Below are positions 49,981 to 58,657 of a DNA stretch of 58,657 bases, in pieces. The stretch covers positions 1 to 58,657 of the forward strand of contig JALHRS010000036.1 of assembly GCA_022841325.1 (NCBI GenBank), written 5' to 3'. Each line of letters opens with the position of its first letter. The stretch's first letter is position 1. The notes below the pieces were generated by a model, which did no database searches, had not been told where the DNA came from, and worked only from the letters and a program-made list of their open reading frames with translations. Source of the stretch: Lysobacterales bacterium. GTDB lineage: Bacteria > Pseudomonadota > Gammaproteobacteria > Xanthomonadales > SZUA-5. The position numbers and the translations under genes were made by a program.

Positions 49981-50665
49981 TGCCCGAGTCCTGCAGCCTG
50001 CCCTTCGAGCCCGGCATGGGCGAGAGCTGGCGCAGCGACGATCCGGTCACCAGCGCCGGCAGCGGGCTGGGGCGAGACGGCATCCGCAAGCACCGCTCGC
50101 GCCTGTGGCAAGCCCATGCCAAGCCGGTGCGGCCTGTGCGCGAGGCGCTGGGGCAAGAAGCCTGCGTCCGCGCGCGCTGTTGCTGCCGAACCGCGTTCCA
50201 GAGGCAAGGACGGGACGCGAAGGACACGAAGAAAAGCCACTACTCAGCGCAGCCTCGGACGTAGCGCGGCTCCGGCGCGCACGGTCTCCGGGCGAGCGAC
50301 GAGGTGCATCGCGCCGGCGGCCGCGACATGGCCGCCGGGCGCCGCGCGTTGGCCGTCTGGGCGCGCTTTTCGTCCTTGTGGACGCGCGGACCCGGCCTAC
50401 GACCGAATCGAGCACCCATCCCACGAATTGCTCTCCTTCGCGTCCTTTCTGCTCTTCCTTCGCGTCCTTTCTGCTCTTCCTTCGCGCCCTTCGCGTCCCG
50501 CTTCCGGCACCGGCCGCGCCGACAAGGCGACATCGCCGCCGGGCGCCGCGCGTTGGCGGTCTGGGCGCGCTTTCCATCCTGGCGGACGCGCGGACCCGGC
50601 CTACGACCAGGAGGACACAATCCGTTGATTCTTGCCTCGGGTGCGGCGTGCTAGTCTTGACGGGC
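49981..50665. repeat. Gene-poor region with 73-bp direct repeats and CTTCGCGTCC tracts
   Basis: No gene supported. Two 73-bp near-identical copies lie at 50332-50404 and 50536-50608 (start CCGCCGGGCGCCGCGCGTTG, end CCCGGCCTACGACC). Between them is a low-complexity tract of CTTCGCGTCC-type units (50435-50510), also found at 39720-39765. Another block (50264-50330) has the pattern GTAGCGCGGCTCCGGCGCGC, repeated at 58412-58460. Confidence 0.65.
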
Positions 50666-50833
50666 TGTGTGGGAGAGACCGGATTCGTCCGGCGCCGAAG
50701 GAGCAACCGCCCCGGAAACTCTCAGGCCAAAGGACCGCACGGCAGCTGTGGACATCTGGAAAGAGGCACCGGCCTTCGGGTCCGCTGCCCGCCGAAGGGG
50801 TTACGCTCTCAGGCAAAGCCGACAGATGGGGCT
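50666..50833 (+). promoter_or_regulatory. Tandem glycine riboswitch (gcvT motif, two aptamers)
   Basis: First aptamer at about 50666-50750: GGGAGAGACC, CGCCGAAGGAGCAACCGCCC and ACTCTCAGGCCAAAGGACC, the glycine-aptamer hallmarks. The second aptamer follows after a short linker, about 50755-50833: GGAAAGAGGC, CGCCGAAGGGGTTACGC and CTCTCAGGCAAAGCCGACAG. Cooperative tandem aptamers are typical upstream of glycine cleavage genes, turning expression on when glycine is plentiful. Here they end about 49 nt before the gcvP start. Confidence 0.95.
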
Positions 50834-50881
50834 GAAGGAACGCCATGACGTTCCATGCCTGCCCGTCTTCGGAGTTTTCCC

Positions 50882-53758
50882 ATGAGCGCCCCGGTCACCC
50901 TGCGTCAACCGCATCTCGCTTCCGAGTTCCAGCACCGCCATATTGGCCCTTCGCCGCATGAAACGGCGGACATGCTGGCCGCCATCGGCGCTGAATCGCT
51001 CGATGAATTGATGGCGCAGACGCTGCCGATTTCGATCCGCCAGATGCGTCCGCTGGGCGTGGGCGAAGCTGTCAGCGAAACCGAGGCACTGGAGCGCATG
51101 CGCGCCATTGCCGAACGCAACGAGGTCTACACCTCGCTGATCGGACAGGGCTATCACGGCACCCATCTGCCGCTGGTCATCCAGCGCAATATTCTCGAGA
51201 ACCCGGCCTGGTACACCGCCTACACGCCCTACCAGCCGGAAATCAGCCAGGGCCGGCTCGAGGCCCTGCTGAATTTCCAGACCATGGTCACCGAGCTGAC
51301 CGGCCTGGATGTCGCCAATGCCTCGCTGCTGGATGAAGCCACCGCCGCGGCCGAAGCCATGGCCGTGGCCCAGCGCAGTTCCAGGTCCAAGCTCACGGCC
51401 TTCTTTGTCGATGCCGATTGCCATCCGCAGACCATCGCGCTGCTGCGCACCCGCGCCGAGCCGCTGGGCTGGAGCGTGATCGTCGGCGATCCCGATGCCG
51501 ATCTCGATGCCAGCAAGGTCTTCGGCGCGCTGCTGCAGTACCCGGGCAGCAGTGGCGCGGTCCGCGATTTCCGCGGTGCCATCGCTAGGATCAAGGCGGC
51601 CGGCGCGGTCGCGGTGATGGCCGCCGATCCGCTGGCGCTGACGCTGCTGACGCCGCCGGGAGAGCTCGGCGCCGACATCGCCATCGGTTCGACCCAGCGC
51701 TTTGGCGTGCCGATGGGCTACGGCGGGCCGCATGCGGCCTACATGGCCGTGCGCGACAGCTTCAAGCGCTCGATTCCGGGCCGCTTGATCGGGGTCTCGG
51801 TCGACAGCCGCGGCCAACCCGCCTACCGACTGTCCCTGCAGACCCGCGAGCAACATATCCGCCGCGAGAAGGCCACCAGCAATATCTGCACGGCGCAGGT
51901 GCTGCTGGCGGTCATCGCCTCGATGTACGCGGTCTATCACGGTCCCGAAGGTCTGCGCGCCATTGCCGAGCGCACCCATCGCCGCGCCAGCACGCTGGCT
52001 GCGGGCCTCGCCGATCTGGGCTTCCCGGCGCGAGCGCATCACTATTTCGACTGCATCACGGTCGATGCCGCCGAGCGCCAGGCGGCCATCATCGAGCGCG
52101 CGCTGGCGGCCCGCATCAATCTGCGGGTGCTGGCCGATGGCGCGCTCGGCATCAATGTCGACGAGACCACGACGCCAGCGGTCATCGAAGCGCTGTGGTC
52201 AGTGTTCGGCGGCCAGCTGCGCTATGCCGAGGTCGAGGCCGAGCGCGGTCCGGCGCTGCCGCCGGAACTGCTGCGCAAGGGTCGCTGCCTGAAGCACCCG
52301 ATCTTCTCGCGCTACCGGTCCGAGACCGAACTGCTGCGCTACATGCGCAAGCTGTCCGATCGCGATCTGGCGCTGGACCGGGCCATGATTCCACTCGGCT
52401 CGTGCACGATGAAACTCAACGCCACCGCCGAGATGATTCCGATCACCTGGCCGGAATTCGGCGCGCTGCATCCTTTTGCGCCGGCCAATCAGGCGCTGGG
52501 CTATGCCCAGATGTTCGAGGAACTCAGAAGCTGGCTGTGCGACATCACCGGCTATGACGCCGTCTCGCTGCAGCCCAATTCCGGCGCCCAGGGCGAATAC
52601 GCCGGCCTGCTGGCGATCCGCGCCTACCACCTGAGTCGCGGCGACAGTGAGCGCAAGGTCTGCCTGATCCCTTCCAGCGCCCACGGCACCAATCCGGCTT
52701 CGGCGCAGATGGTCGGCATGGACGTGATCGTGGTCAACTGCGACAGCGACGGCAATGTCGATGTCGAAGACCTGCGGGCCAAGGCCGAGAAGCACAGCGC
52801 GCACCTGGCGGCACTGATGGTCACCTACCCGTCCACCCACGGCGTGTTCGAGGAGCGCATCGGCGAGATCTGCCAGATCGTGCATCAGCACGGCGGTCAG
52901 GTCTATCTCGACGGCGCCAACCTCAACGCGCAGGTGGGCCTGGCGCGTCCGGGCGACTACGGCGCCGATGTCAGCCATCTGAATCTGCACAAGACCTTCT
53001 GCATTCCGCACGGCGGCGGCGGCCCGGGCATGGGCCCGATCGGTGTCAAGGCGCATCTCGCGCCCTTCCTGCCCGGCCATCCGGTGCTCGATGACGGTCG
53101 TGCGCCGGTCGGCCCGGTGTCGGCCGCGCCCTACGGCTCGGCCTCGATCCTGCCGATCTCCTATGCCTACATCCTGATGATGGGCAGCGAGGGCCTGAAG
53201 CGCGCCACCGAGATCGCCATTCTCAATGCCAATTACATCGCCGCGCGGCTGGACGAGCATTTCCCGGTGCTCTACCAGAACCACAACGGTCGGGTCGCCC
53301 ACGAATGCATCATCGATCCACGGCCGCTGAAGGAATCCGCCGGCGTCACCGTCGACGACATCGCCAAGCGTCTGATCGACTATGGCTTCCACGCCCCGAC
53401 GATGAGCTTCCCGGTGGCCGGCACGCTGATGATCGAACCCACCGAATCGGAAGCCAAGGTGGAACTGGATCGCTTCTGCGATGCCATGATCGCGATCCGC
53501 CACGAGATCGCGGCGGTCGAAGCCGGCCAGTATCCGGTCGAGCAGTCGCCGCTGCGGCATGCCCCGCACACCGTGCACGATCTGGCCCAGGCTGAATGGA
53601 ATCGCCCCTACAGCCGGGAAGAAGCGGTTTTCCCGGCCGGCGTCGACCGCCAGGACAAGTACTGGTGCCCGGTGGGTCGGGTCGACAACGTCTACGGCGA
53701 TCGCAACCTGATCTGCATCTGCCCCTCACCCGAGGAATACCGCGAGGAAGCCGCGTAA
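50882..53758 (+). CDS. gcvP: Glycine dehydrogenase (decarboxylating), glycine cleavage P-protein
   Basis: 958 residues (usual for the fused P-protein, about 950-960). The start at ATG 50882 is preferred over 50855 because of GGAG 7 nt upstream and the family's opening [12 protein letters not shown]. It removes CO2 from glycine using PLP and passes the aminomethyl group to the lipoyl H-protein. N-terminal half: [32 protein letters not shown] and [20 protein letters not shown]-terminal half: the PLP-lysine site [21 protein letters not shown]. The gene is alone behind a tandem glycine riboswitch; gcvT and gcvH are not in the window. With tdh it links threonine breakdown to one-carbon units. Confidence 0.97.
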   Translation: MSAPVTLRQPHLASEFQHRHIGPSPHETADMLAAIGAESLDELMAQTLPISIRQMRPLGVGEAVSETEALERMRAIAERNEVYTSLIGQGYHGTHLPLVIQRNILENPAWYTAYTPYQPEISQGRLEALLNFQTMVTELTGLDVANASLLDEATAAAEAMAVAQRSSRSKLTAFFVDADCHPQTIALLRTRAEPLGWSVIVGDPDADLDASKVFGALLQYPGSSGAVRDFRGAIARIKAAGAVAVMAADPLALTLLTPPGELGADIAIGSTQRFGVPMGYGGPHAAYMAVRDSFKRSIPGRLIGVSVDSRGQPAYRLSLQTREQHIRREKATSNICTAQVLLAVIASMYAVYHGPEGLRAIAERTHRRASTLAAGLADLGFPARAHHYFDCITVDAAERQAAIIERALAARINLRVLADGALGINVDETTTPAVIEALWSVFGGQLRYAEVEAERGPALPPELLRKGRCLKHPIFSRYRSETELLRYMRKLSDRDLALDRAMIPLGSCTMKLNATAEMIPITWPEFGALHPFAPANQALGYAQMFEELRSWLCDITGYDAVSLQPNSGAQGEYAGLLAIRAYHLSRGDSERKVCLIPSSAHGTNPASAQMVGMDVIVVNCDSDGNVDVEDLRAKAEKHSAHLAALMVTYPSTHGVFEERIGEICQIVHQHGGQVYLDGANLNAQVGLARPGDYGADVSHLNLHKTFCIPHGGGGPGMGPIGVKAHLAPFLPGHPVLDDGRAPVGPVSAAPYGSASILPISYAYILMMGSEGLKRATEIAILNANYIAARLDEHFPVLYQNHNGRVAHECIIDPRPLKESAGVTVDDIAKRLIDYGFHAPTMSFPVAGTLMIEPTESEAKVELDRFCDAMIAIRHEIAAVEAGQYPVEQSPLRHAPHTVHDLAQAEWNRPYSREEAVFPAGVDRQDKYWCPVGRVDNVYGDRNLICICPSPEEYREEAA

Positions 53759-53834
53759 GCCCGCACGACGAGACCACCGGCCTCACCGTCGCGAAAATCG
53801 TGACGCTGAGGCTGATTGTCGGCGAGAAGCGGAT

Positions 53835-53880
53835 CGCAGAGTACGCAGAGAATGAGCAGAGAGGACGCAGAGAGCAGCGA
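53835..53880. repeat. GCAGAG-type low-complexity repeat
   Basis: Units of GCAGAGTACGCAGAGAATGA, GCAGAGAGGACGCAGAGAGC lie downstream of gcvP. The reverse-complement type (TTCTCTGCG...) occurs at 54090-54112 and 55240-55280, on both sides of liuC. Confidence 0.55.
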
Positions 53881-53920
53881 CGATCAGGCTGGAACTGCCC
53901 CTTTTCACGAGCTCACACCG

Positions 53921-54075
53921 CAAGTTGTTGATGCGTCATTGCGAGGAACGCAGTGACGAAGCAATCCAGTGCTACTGCGGCTGTGCGTCTGGATTGCTTC
54001 CCCCGGATCAAGTCCGGGGTCGCAATGACGCTGGGGTTTCATGGCCTGTGCGCGGTCTCGGACCGATACATGTGG
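53921..54075. repeat. Dispersed GCGTCATTGCGAGGA element, copy F (long form)
   Basis: CACACCGCAAGTTGTTGATGC, GTCATTGCGAGGAACGC, CAATCCAG...CTGGATTGC, CCCCGGATCAAGTCCGGGG, GCAATGACGCTGGGGTTTC and an outer GTGGCTCTCCGCAA end. It lies between gcvP and liuC. No gene in 53759-54187. Confidence 0.75.
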
Positions 54076-54187
54076 CTCTCCGCAAGCCTTAGCGTTCTCT
54101 GCGTTCGAGTTTCTTGACCGCACCGCCCGCGCAGGCCCGGGAAATGCGGGCTAGACTTGGTCGCAGCTCATCAGGGGAAAGCCAGGA

Positions 54188-54973
54188 ATGACGGCAATGA
54201 TTCAACTTGCCTTGTCCGGACGGGTCGCGACGCTGACCATGAACCGTCCCGATGTCCATAACGCCTTCAACGCCGAGTTGATTGCGGAACTGACCGCGGT
54301 ACTGACGCGGGTGGGCGCTGATCCGGAAGTGCGGGCGGTGGTGCTCACCGGCACCGGCAAGTCCTTTTCCGCGGGCGCCGACCTCAACTGGATGCGCGCC
54401 ATGGCCGCCTACAGCGAGGCCGAGAACCATGCCGATGCGCTGAAACTGGCGGATCTGATGCGCACCCTCGCCTACCTGCCCAAGCCGACGATCGCCCGCG
54501 TGCAGGGCTCGGCTTTCGGCGGCGGTGTGGGCCTGATTGCCTGCTGCGACGTCGCCATCTGCGTGGAACAGGCCAAATTCGGCCTGACCGAGAGCAAGCT
54601 CGGCCTGGTACCCGCCGTCATCTCGCCCTATGTGGTCGCCGCCATCAGCGCCCGTCACGCCCGGCGCTGGTTCCAGAGCGGCGCCATCTTCGATGCCAGT
54701 CGCGCCCTGAGCATGGGACTGGTGCATGAAGTGGTCGCCGCCGATGACCTCGATCCGATGGTGGCCAACGAGCTCGACGCCCTGCTGAAAGCCGGCCCGA
54801 CCTCGGCCCTGGTGGCCAAGCGCCTGGTCGAAGGCATTTTCGGCCGCGATGAGCCGGCCCAGCGCAAACTCGACGAGCAAACCGCCGCGCTGATTGCCCG
54901 CCTGCGGGTGTCGCTGGAAGGCCAGGAAGGCCTGAGCGCCTTTCTCGAGAAGCGACCGCCGAACTGGCTGTGA
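54188..54973 (+). CDS. liuC: Enoyl-CoA hydratase/isomerase family protein, probable methylglutaconyl-CoA hydratase
   Basis: 261 residues, ATG start with a GGGGAAAG-like site and CTAGACT 37 nt upstream. Crotonase fold: the oxyanion-hole motifs SFSAGADLNWMRAM and AFGGGVGLIACCDVAIC, and the second catalytic region FGLTESKLGLVPAVISPYV with the catalytic Glu. The subgroup text (ADLNWMR and 'PAVISPYVV') is that of the LiuC/AUH type that hydrates 3-methylglutaconyl-CoA in leucine and isovalerate breakdown. The next gene on the same strand is liuD, although a 525-bp repeat-filled gap separates them. LiuA, LiuB and LiuE are not in the window. Confidence 0.88.
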   Translation: MTAMIQLALSGRVATLTMNRPDVHNAFNAELIAELTAVLTRVGADPEVRAVVLTGTGKSFSAGADLNWMRAMAAYSEAENHADALKLADLMRTLAYLPKPTIARVQGSAFGGGVGLIACCDVAICVEQAKFGLTESKLGLVPAVISPYVVAAISARHARRWFQSGAIFDASRALSMGLVHEVVAADDLDPMVANELDALLKAGPTSALVAKRLVEGIFGRDEPAQRKLDEQTAALIARLRVSLEGQEGLSAFLEKRPPNWL

Positions 54974-55498
54974 TTGGAGCGGGCAAAGGGAAGAGGGAAA
55001 AAGGAAAAGGGAAGAGCGAGCGGGTCGCCTGGCGGCAGGGTTAGCTGGCGTCATTGCGAGGAGCGCAGCGACGAAGCAATCCAGGGTATCGCCGCACGTC
55101 ACTGGATTGCTTCCCCCGGATCAAGTCCGGGGTCGCAATGACGCCGGTTTCGGACTCTTGTAGGTCCAGACTTGTCTGGACACTCCTGGCTTCGCGCAGA
55201 TAAAGCGTCCAGACAAGTCTGGACCCACAAAAGCCTTCTCCGTGTTCTCTCTGCGCTATCTCAGCGTTCTCTGCGTGCGACTTCCGGCCATGAGCTGCCT
55301 CAGAAGGGGATCTTTGCCTCGCCGGTCAAGGCCAGACTCAAACCACCGGCAAACAGCGGCATGATCTGCAAGACTATCCAGCCAGCCCCGACAACTCGTT
55401 CCTTTTTCCTTTTTCCTTTTTCCTTTTTCCTTTTTCCTTTTTCCTTTTTCCCTTTTCCCATTTCCCATTTCCCTTTTCCCGCTCTCCGGACCCCCCGC
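54974..55498. repeat. Repeat-filled gap between liuC and liuD
   Basis: No gene in 54974-55498. In order: a purine-rich tract (GAAAAAGGAAAAGGGAAGAG, about 54990-55015), dispersed element copy G (55048-55145), the GTCCAGAC inverted pair (55164-55181, 55207-55224), CTCTGCG units (55240-55280) and a heptamer array (55401-55449). The purine tract is the inverse of the pyrimidine array, so the gap forms a larger inverted structure. Confidence 0.7.
55401..55449. repeat. Heptamer array (CCTTTTT)7 upstream of liuD
   Basis: Seven perfect tandem CCTTTTT units followed by irregular CCCTTTTCCC text up to 55490, ending 9-50 nt before the liuD start. The reading frame is open through the array, so a change in unit number would shift the frame of any upstream start; the real start lies after it. 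Length variation could change the spacing of the promoter or the ribosome-binding region. Confidence 0.9.
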
Positions 55499-57502
55499 AT
55501 GATCACCAAACTCCTGATTGCCAATCGCGGTGAGATCGCCTGCCGTATCCAGCGCACCTGCCGTCATCTGGGTATCGCCACGGTCGCGGTCTATTCCGAT
55601 GCCGACGCCCGCGCGCAGCATGTGCGACTGGCCGACGAAGGCCGCTGGATCGGCGGATCGGCGCCGACCGATTCCTATCTGCGCGGCGATCGGATCATCG
55701 AGGCGGCGCTGGCCACTGGCGCCCAGGCCATCCATCCCGGTTTCGGATTCCTCAGTGAGAACGCCGATTTTGCCGATGCCGTGGTTCAGGCCGGGCTGGT
55801 TTGGGTAGGCCCGAGCGCGGCTTCGATGCGCAAGATGGGCAGCAAGGCCGGCGCGAAGAACCTGATGAGTGCGGCCGGCGTGCCGGTGGTACCGGGCTAT
55901 ACCGGCGAGGATCAGGACCCGGCGCTGCTCGCGCGCGAAGCCGAGCGCGTGGGTTTTCCGCTGATGATCAAGGCCGCCCACGGCGGCGGCGGCAAGGGCA
56001 TGCGCGTGGTCCATGCGGCGACTGAGTTCCAGGCCGCACTGGAATCCTGTCAGCGCGAGGCGCGCGGCGCCTTCGGCAAGGATCGGGTGCTGCTGGAGCG
56101 CTATGTCGAGCGCCCGCGCCATATCGAGATCCAGATCTTCGGCGACCATGCCGGCGAGGTCATCCACCTCAATGAGCGCGAGTGCTCGGCCCAGCGGCGC
56201 TATCAGAAGGTCATCGAGGAATCGCCCTCGCCTTTCGTCACCCCCGAGCTGCGCGCAGCCATGGGCGCCGCCGCCGTCCAGGCCGGCAAGGCCATCGACT
56301 ACGCCAATGCCGGCACGGTCGAGTTCATCGTCGGTCCCGCCGGCGATTTCTATTTCATGGAGATCAACACCCGATTGCAGGTGGAGCATCCGGTGACCGA
56401 GATGGTCACCGGGCTGGATCTGGTCGAACTGCAGCTGCAGATCGCTGCGGGGAGCAAGCTCGCCGATCTGGTGCCGGTGCGCCCGGTGCCTACCCACGGC
56501 CACGCCATCGAAGTGCGACTGTACGCCGAGGATCCGGAACAGGGCTTTCTGCCGGGCAGCGGCAAACTCGAATTGCTGCAGCTGCCGCAAACCGACGCCC
56601 GCGTGCGCATCGACTCCGGCGTGATCGAGGGCGATACGGTCAGCGTGCATTACGACCCGATGATCGCCAAGCTGATCGTGCATGAGGCCGATCGCGGCGA
56701 AGCTCTGGCGCTGCTGCGCGAGGCCCTGGCGCAGTCGGTGGTGGTCGGACCGAAGAGCAACATCGATTTTCTGGAACGCCTGAGCCGACATCCGGCCGTG
56801 GTCGAAGCCAGCATCGACACCGGCTATCTGGATCGCCATCTGGCCGAGGTCATGCCTGCCGCCGGCGACGTGCCCGCTGACGTGCTGGCCGCGATCTGCG
56901 CGCGGGCGCTGCTCGACGAGGAAGCCGCAGCCGCCGCCAGCGCGCGCACCGGCACCGATCCACACACGCCCTGGGCCATCGCCGATGGCTGGCGCCACGG
57001 TCATCCCGGCAAGCGCCTGAAGCATTTCCTGCATCGCGATCAGCTGATCGAAGTCTCGGTGCACGGCCACGACGGCAGCTACACGCTCGATGTCGGCGGC
57101 CAGCGCCTGGAACTGCGCGGCGCCCGCAGCAGCGCTGACAGCGTCGATTTCCTGATTGGCCAACGCGCGACGCGGCTGCGCGTGCTGGCCTTGCCGGGCG
57201 GCTACCTGGCCCACAACGGCGAGCGCCGCTGGGTGCTCGGCCTGCGTCATCCCTTCGCCTACGAAGCCAGCGCCGCCAGTGCCGGCGATGTGGTGCGCTC
57301 GCCGATGCCGGGCCGCATCGTCGCGGTGCGTGTGGAGCCCGACGCCGAGGTCGTCGAGGGCCAGGAACTGATGGTGATGGAGGCCATGAAGATGGAGATC
57401 ACGCTGAAGGCGCCGCGCGCCGGCACGATCGCCGAGATACGCGCCAGTGCCGGTGAATTTGTCGAAGCCGATATGGTGCTGGTGAAGCTGGCCAGCGCCT
57501 GA
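55499..57502 (+). CDS. liuD: Biotin carboxylase/biotin carrier subunit, probable methylcrotonyl-CoA carboxylase alpha
   Basis: 667 residues from ATG 55499; the longer frame runs through repeats and codes for low-complexity Phe/Pro text. An ATP-grasp biotin-carboxylase domain with LLIANRGEIACRI, SLMIKAAHGGGGKGMRVV-type ATP loop (about 155-170), FGKDRVLLERYVERPRHIEIQI, INTRLQVEHPVTEMVTG and VRIDSGVIEGD. Next a BT-type beta domain, and the carrier domain ending VMEAMKMEITLKA, where Lys is biotinylated. The length and layout are those of MccA/LiuD, which carboxylates 3-methylcrotonyl-CoA with a LiuB partner. With liuC it belongs to leucine/isovalerate catabolism. No ribosome-binding site is obvious, since the repeat ends just before the ATG. 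Confidence 0.92.
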   Translation: MITKLLIANRGEIACRIQRTCRHLGIATVAVYSDADARAQHVRLADEGRWIGGSAPTDSYLRGDRIIEAALATGAQAIHPGFGFLSENADFADAVVQAGLVWVGPSAASMRKMGSKAGAKNLMSAAGVPVVPGYTGEDQDPALLAREAERVGFPLMIKAAHGGGGKGMRVVHAATEFQAALESCQREARGAFGKDRVLLERYVERPRHIEIQIFGDHAGEVIHLNERECSAQRRYQKVIEESPSPFVTPELRAAMGAAAVQAGKAIDYANAGTVEFIVGPAGDFYFMEINTRLQVEHPVTEMVTGLDLVELQLQIAAGSKLADLVPVRPVPTHGHAIEVRLYAEDPEQGFLPGSGKLELLQLPQTDARVRIDSGVIEGDTVSVHYDPMIAKLIVHEADRGEALALLREALAQSVVVGPKSNIDFLERLSRHPAVVEASIDTGYLDRHLAEVMPAAGDVPADVLAAICARALLDEEAAAAASARTGTDPHTPWAIADGWRHGHPGKRLKHFLHRDQLIEVSVHGHDGSYTLDVGGQRLELRGARSSADSVDFLIGQRATRLRVLALPGGYLAHNGERRWVLGLRHPFAYEASAASAGDVVRSPMPGRIVAVRVEPDAEVVEGQELMVMEAMKMEITLKAPRAGTIAEIRASAGEFVEADMVLVKLASA

Positions 57503-57572
57503 TCGTCCCCGGCGCCTGCCCCGATCCGTGGTCTGAATCGGGAGCGCCTGCAGCCGAAACGGAGTCACGCCG

Positions 57573-58271
57573 ATGAATCAAGCACCGAGAATCCGCCGTA
57601 CCACCGGGATGACGCTGGCCCTGGCCCTGCTGCTCGCCGGCTGTGAATCGGTCGAATTCCAGTCGCCGCCGAGCTGGCCGCTGGCCGAATGCGACACCGA
57701 TCTGGTCGGCGACTGGCGCGTGCAGGATTTGCAGGATTCAGCGTCTGGCGAGGGTGAGCAGTACCTGCGCGTCAGCAGCGACTGCGAACATTGGCACACC
57801 ATCGGCCTGGACAAGGACGAAAACGGTGAGCTCAAGCCCGATGTCGATGACATCGAGGACGATATGGCGCTGGGAATTGCGCGTACCGAGCAGCAGTCCT
57901 ACATCGTCGCCCTGGAACATCCGGAGAAGAATGCAGACACCGACCCGGCCAGCGCGCCCAGCGGCTACGTACTGATCGCCTACGAGTTCGTCGAAGATGC
58001 GCTGATCCTGCAGCAGATCGACCCCAGGGCCACCGCGCATCGGATCATCGACGGCGATATTCCGGGCTGGATCGACAAGCATGACCGCAATCCCGATGGC
58101 AGTCGCCGCGCCTATGGCGCCGAGTTCTCGGTCTTCGTCTTCGGCAGCAGCGACGAGACCCGTGCCGCGCTTGAGCAGCACGATCTGCGCGGCCCACCGT
58201 GGATGTCCTTGCGGCGCGTTGACGCGGCCACCAGCCAGCGCATCGATGAGTGGATGAAGCCGGCGCCTTGA
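57573..58271 (+). CDS. Lipoprotein of unknown function
   Basis: 232 residues. The signal ends in a lipobox LLLAGC (Cys about 25). The soluble part is rich in acidic residues (DKDENGELKPDVDDIEDDMAL near 85-105) and contains CDTDLVGDWRVQDL and a closing helix TSQRIDEWMK; two cysteines (about 40 and 70) could pair. No named domain recognised. It follows liuD by 70 bp on the same strand and may share its transcript. Confidence 0.75.
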   Translation: MNQAPRIRRTTGMTLALALLLAGCESVEFQSPPSWPLAECDTDLVGDWRVQDLQDSASGEGEQYLRVSSDCEHWHTIGLDKDENGELKPDVDDIEDDMALGIARTEQQSYIVALEHPEKNADTDPASAPSGYVLIAYEFVEDALILQQIDPRATAHRIIDGDIPGWIDKHDRNPDGSRRAYGAEFSVFVFGSSDETRAALEQHDLRGPPWMSLRRVDAATSQRIDEWMKPAP

Positions 58272-58430
58272 GGCAGACGGGATGGCTCACTGGCGCGAGC
58301 CCGGGTGGCCGTTGACGCTGCACGGCCATGGACGACCTGGCTGGATCGGAGCGGCTCCGAGGAGGGCCGCGCCCCTGCGCGGCCGCTCTACTCCAGACCA
58401 GGAGAAGGTTGTAGCGCGGCTCCGGCGCGC
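58272..58430. repeat. Repeat-rich spacer near the window end
   Basis: A GGCTCCGAGGAGGGCCGCGC palindrome (58354-58388) of the family at 8.0 and 18.8 kb is followed by GTAGCGCGGCTCCGGCGCGC, a match to 50264. No gene seen up to 58430. Confidence 0.5.
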
Positions 58431-58657
58431 GTGGACCTGGGTGAATTCCCGCAGGCGTTCGCGCCGGCGGCCGCGGCGCTGTGGGCCGGCATGACGCCGG
58501 GCGCCTCGCGTATGTGGACTGGCGCTCGACTCAAGTATGTCGACGCGAAGGACCCGGCCTTCTATGAGGGCTTTCCGAACGTCAAGGAATCTGCGGTGTT
58601 TTTTGCTTTCCGTTACATGAACTTCCGTCGTCGTTGCGGCGATCCTGTCGTCATCCT
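58431..58657 (+). CDS. Possible partial gene running off the window end
   Basis: An open frame from a GTG at 58431 to the last base, about 75 codons. The first part overlaps a repeat; the second half (LKYVDAKDPAFYEGFPNVKE, then SAVFFAFRYMNFRRRCGD) looks like real protein. The start and identity cannot be determined from this window. Confidence 0.3.
   Translation, partial: MDLGEFPQAFAPAAAALWAGMTPGASRMWTGARLKYVDAKDPAFYEGFPNVKESAVFFAFRYMNFRRRCGDPVVI

Noticed and set aside
49977..50264. 95-residue frame after the Mpo1-like gene
   Set aside because: It overlaps the preceding stop but has an Arg/Cys-rich, repeat-derived second half and no recognisable protein pattern.

Overview
This is a GC-rich chromosomal segment from a gammaproteobacterium, most likely a member of the Lysobacterales (Xanthomonadales). 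That placement is an inference. It rests on the gene content (YbiI-type DksA protein, Tdh, GcvP behind a tandem glycine riboswitch, FumC, LiuC/LiuD), on an IPTL-CTERM-like sorting tail, and on three secreted proteins that end in the tail LFxDGFE/LFANGFE. No rRNA, tRNA, prophage, transposase or CRISPR array was seen. About 45 protein genes are supported, mostly in short operons or singly, separated by spacers unusually rich in short palindromic and heptameric repeats.

Layout. 0-8 kb: a secreted NTF2-like protein, a Kv-type channel with a zinc ribbon, a LamG/IPTL-CTERM protein, small exported proteins, a GNAT enzyme, a membrane-protein pair and a double GST-N protein. 8-20.5 kb: YbiI, a 931-residue secreted protein of near-identical 127-residue repeats, a DUF885 peptidase, Tdh, a sialidase-like beta-propeller lipoprotein and a run of overlapping lipoprotein genes including an M48 peptidase. 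20.7-24.4 kb: a divergent nucleotidyltransferase/PqqD-like pair, FumC and a GST. 25-31 kb: a secreted CGTase-like GH13 enzyme, rhomboid protease, ATL protein, CorC/HlyC-type membrane protein and an FHA-containing cyclase. 31.5-36 kb: a DUF1800/DUF1501 secreted pair. 36-39.6 kb: on the minus strand, a borosin-type peptide N-methyltransferase, a small peptide that looks like its substrate, and a GGDEF protein, in that order. 39.8-48.3 kb: ABC-F protein, ASH-domain DGFE protein, secreted isoamylase, PDZ protein, and an ECF sigma factor with its probable anti-sigma partner. 48.6-58.3 kb: NADAR protein, Mpo1-like membrane protein, riboswitch-gcvP, liuC, liuD and a lipoprotein.

The most interesting element is the probable split borosin RiPP system at 37744-38875: a SonM/OphMA-like tetrapyrrole-methylase-fold enzyme followed 28 bp later by a 96-residue SonA-like peptide with a hydrophobic core (VCFILLPAEN). 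It appears to be co-transcribed with a membrane-anchored diguanylate cyclase. A second functional link is a 14-bp LacI-type palindrome shared (13 of 14 positions) by the upstream regions of the CGTase-like enzyme and the isoamylase, which suggests a common alpha-glucan regulon. Several intergenic repeat families (an approximately 100-170 bp GCGTCATTGCGAGGA element, a GTCCAGACAAGTCTGGAC palindrome, heptamer arrays and others) reach into gene ends and appear to have changed the start of the M48 gene and the end of the CGTase-like gene.
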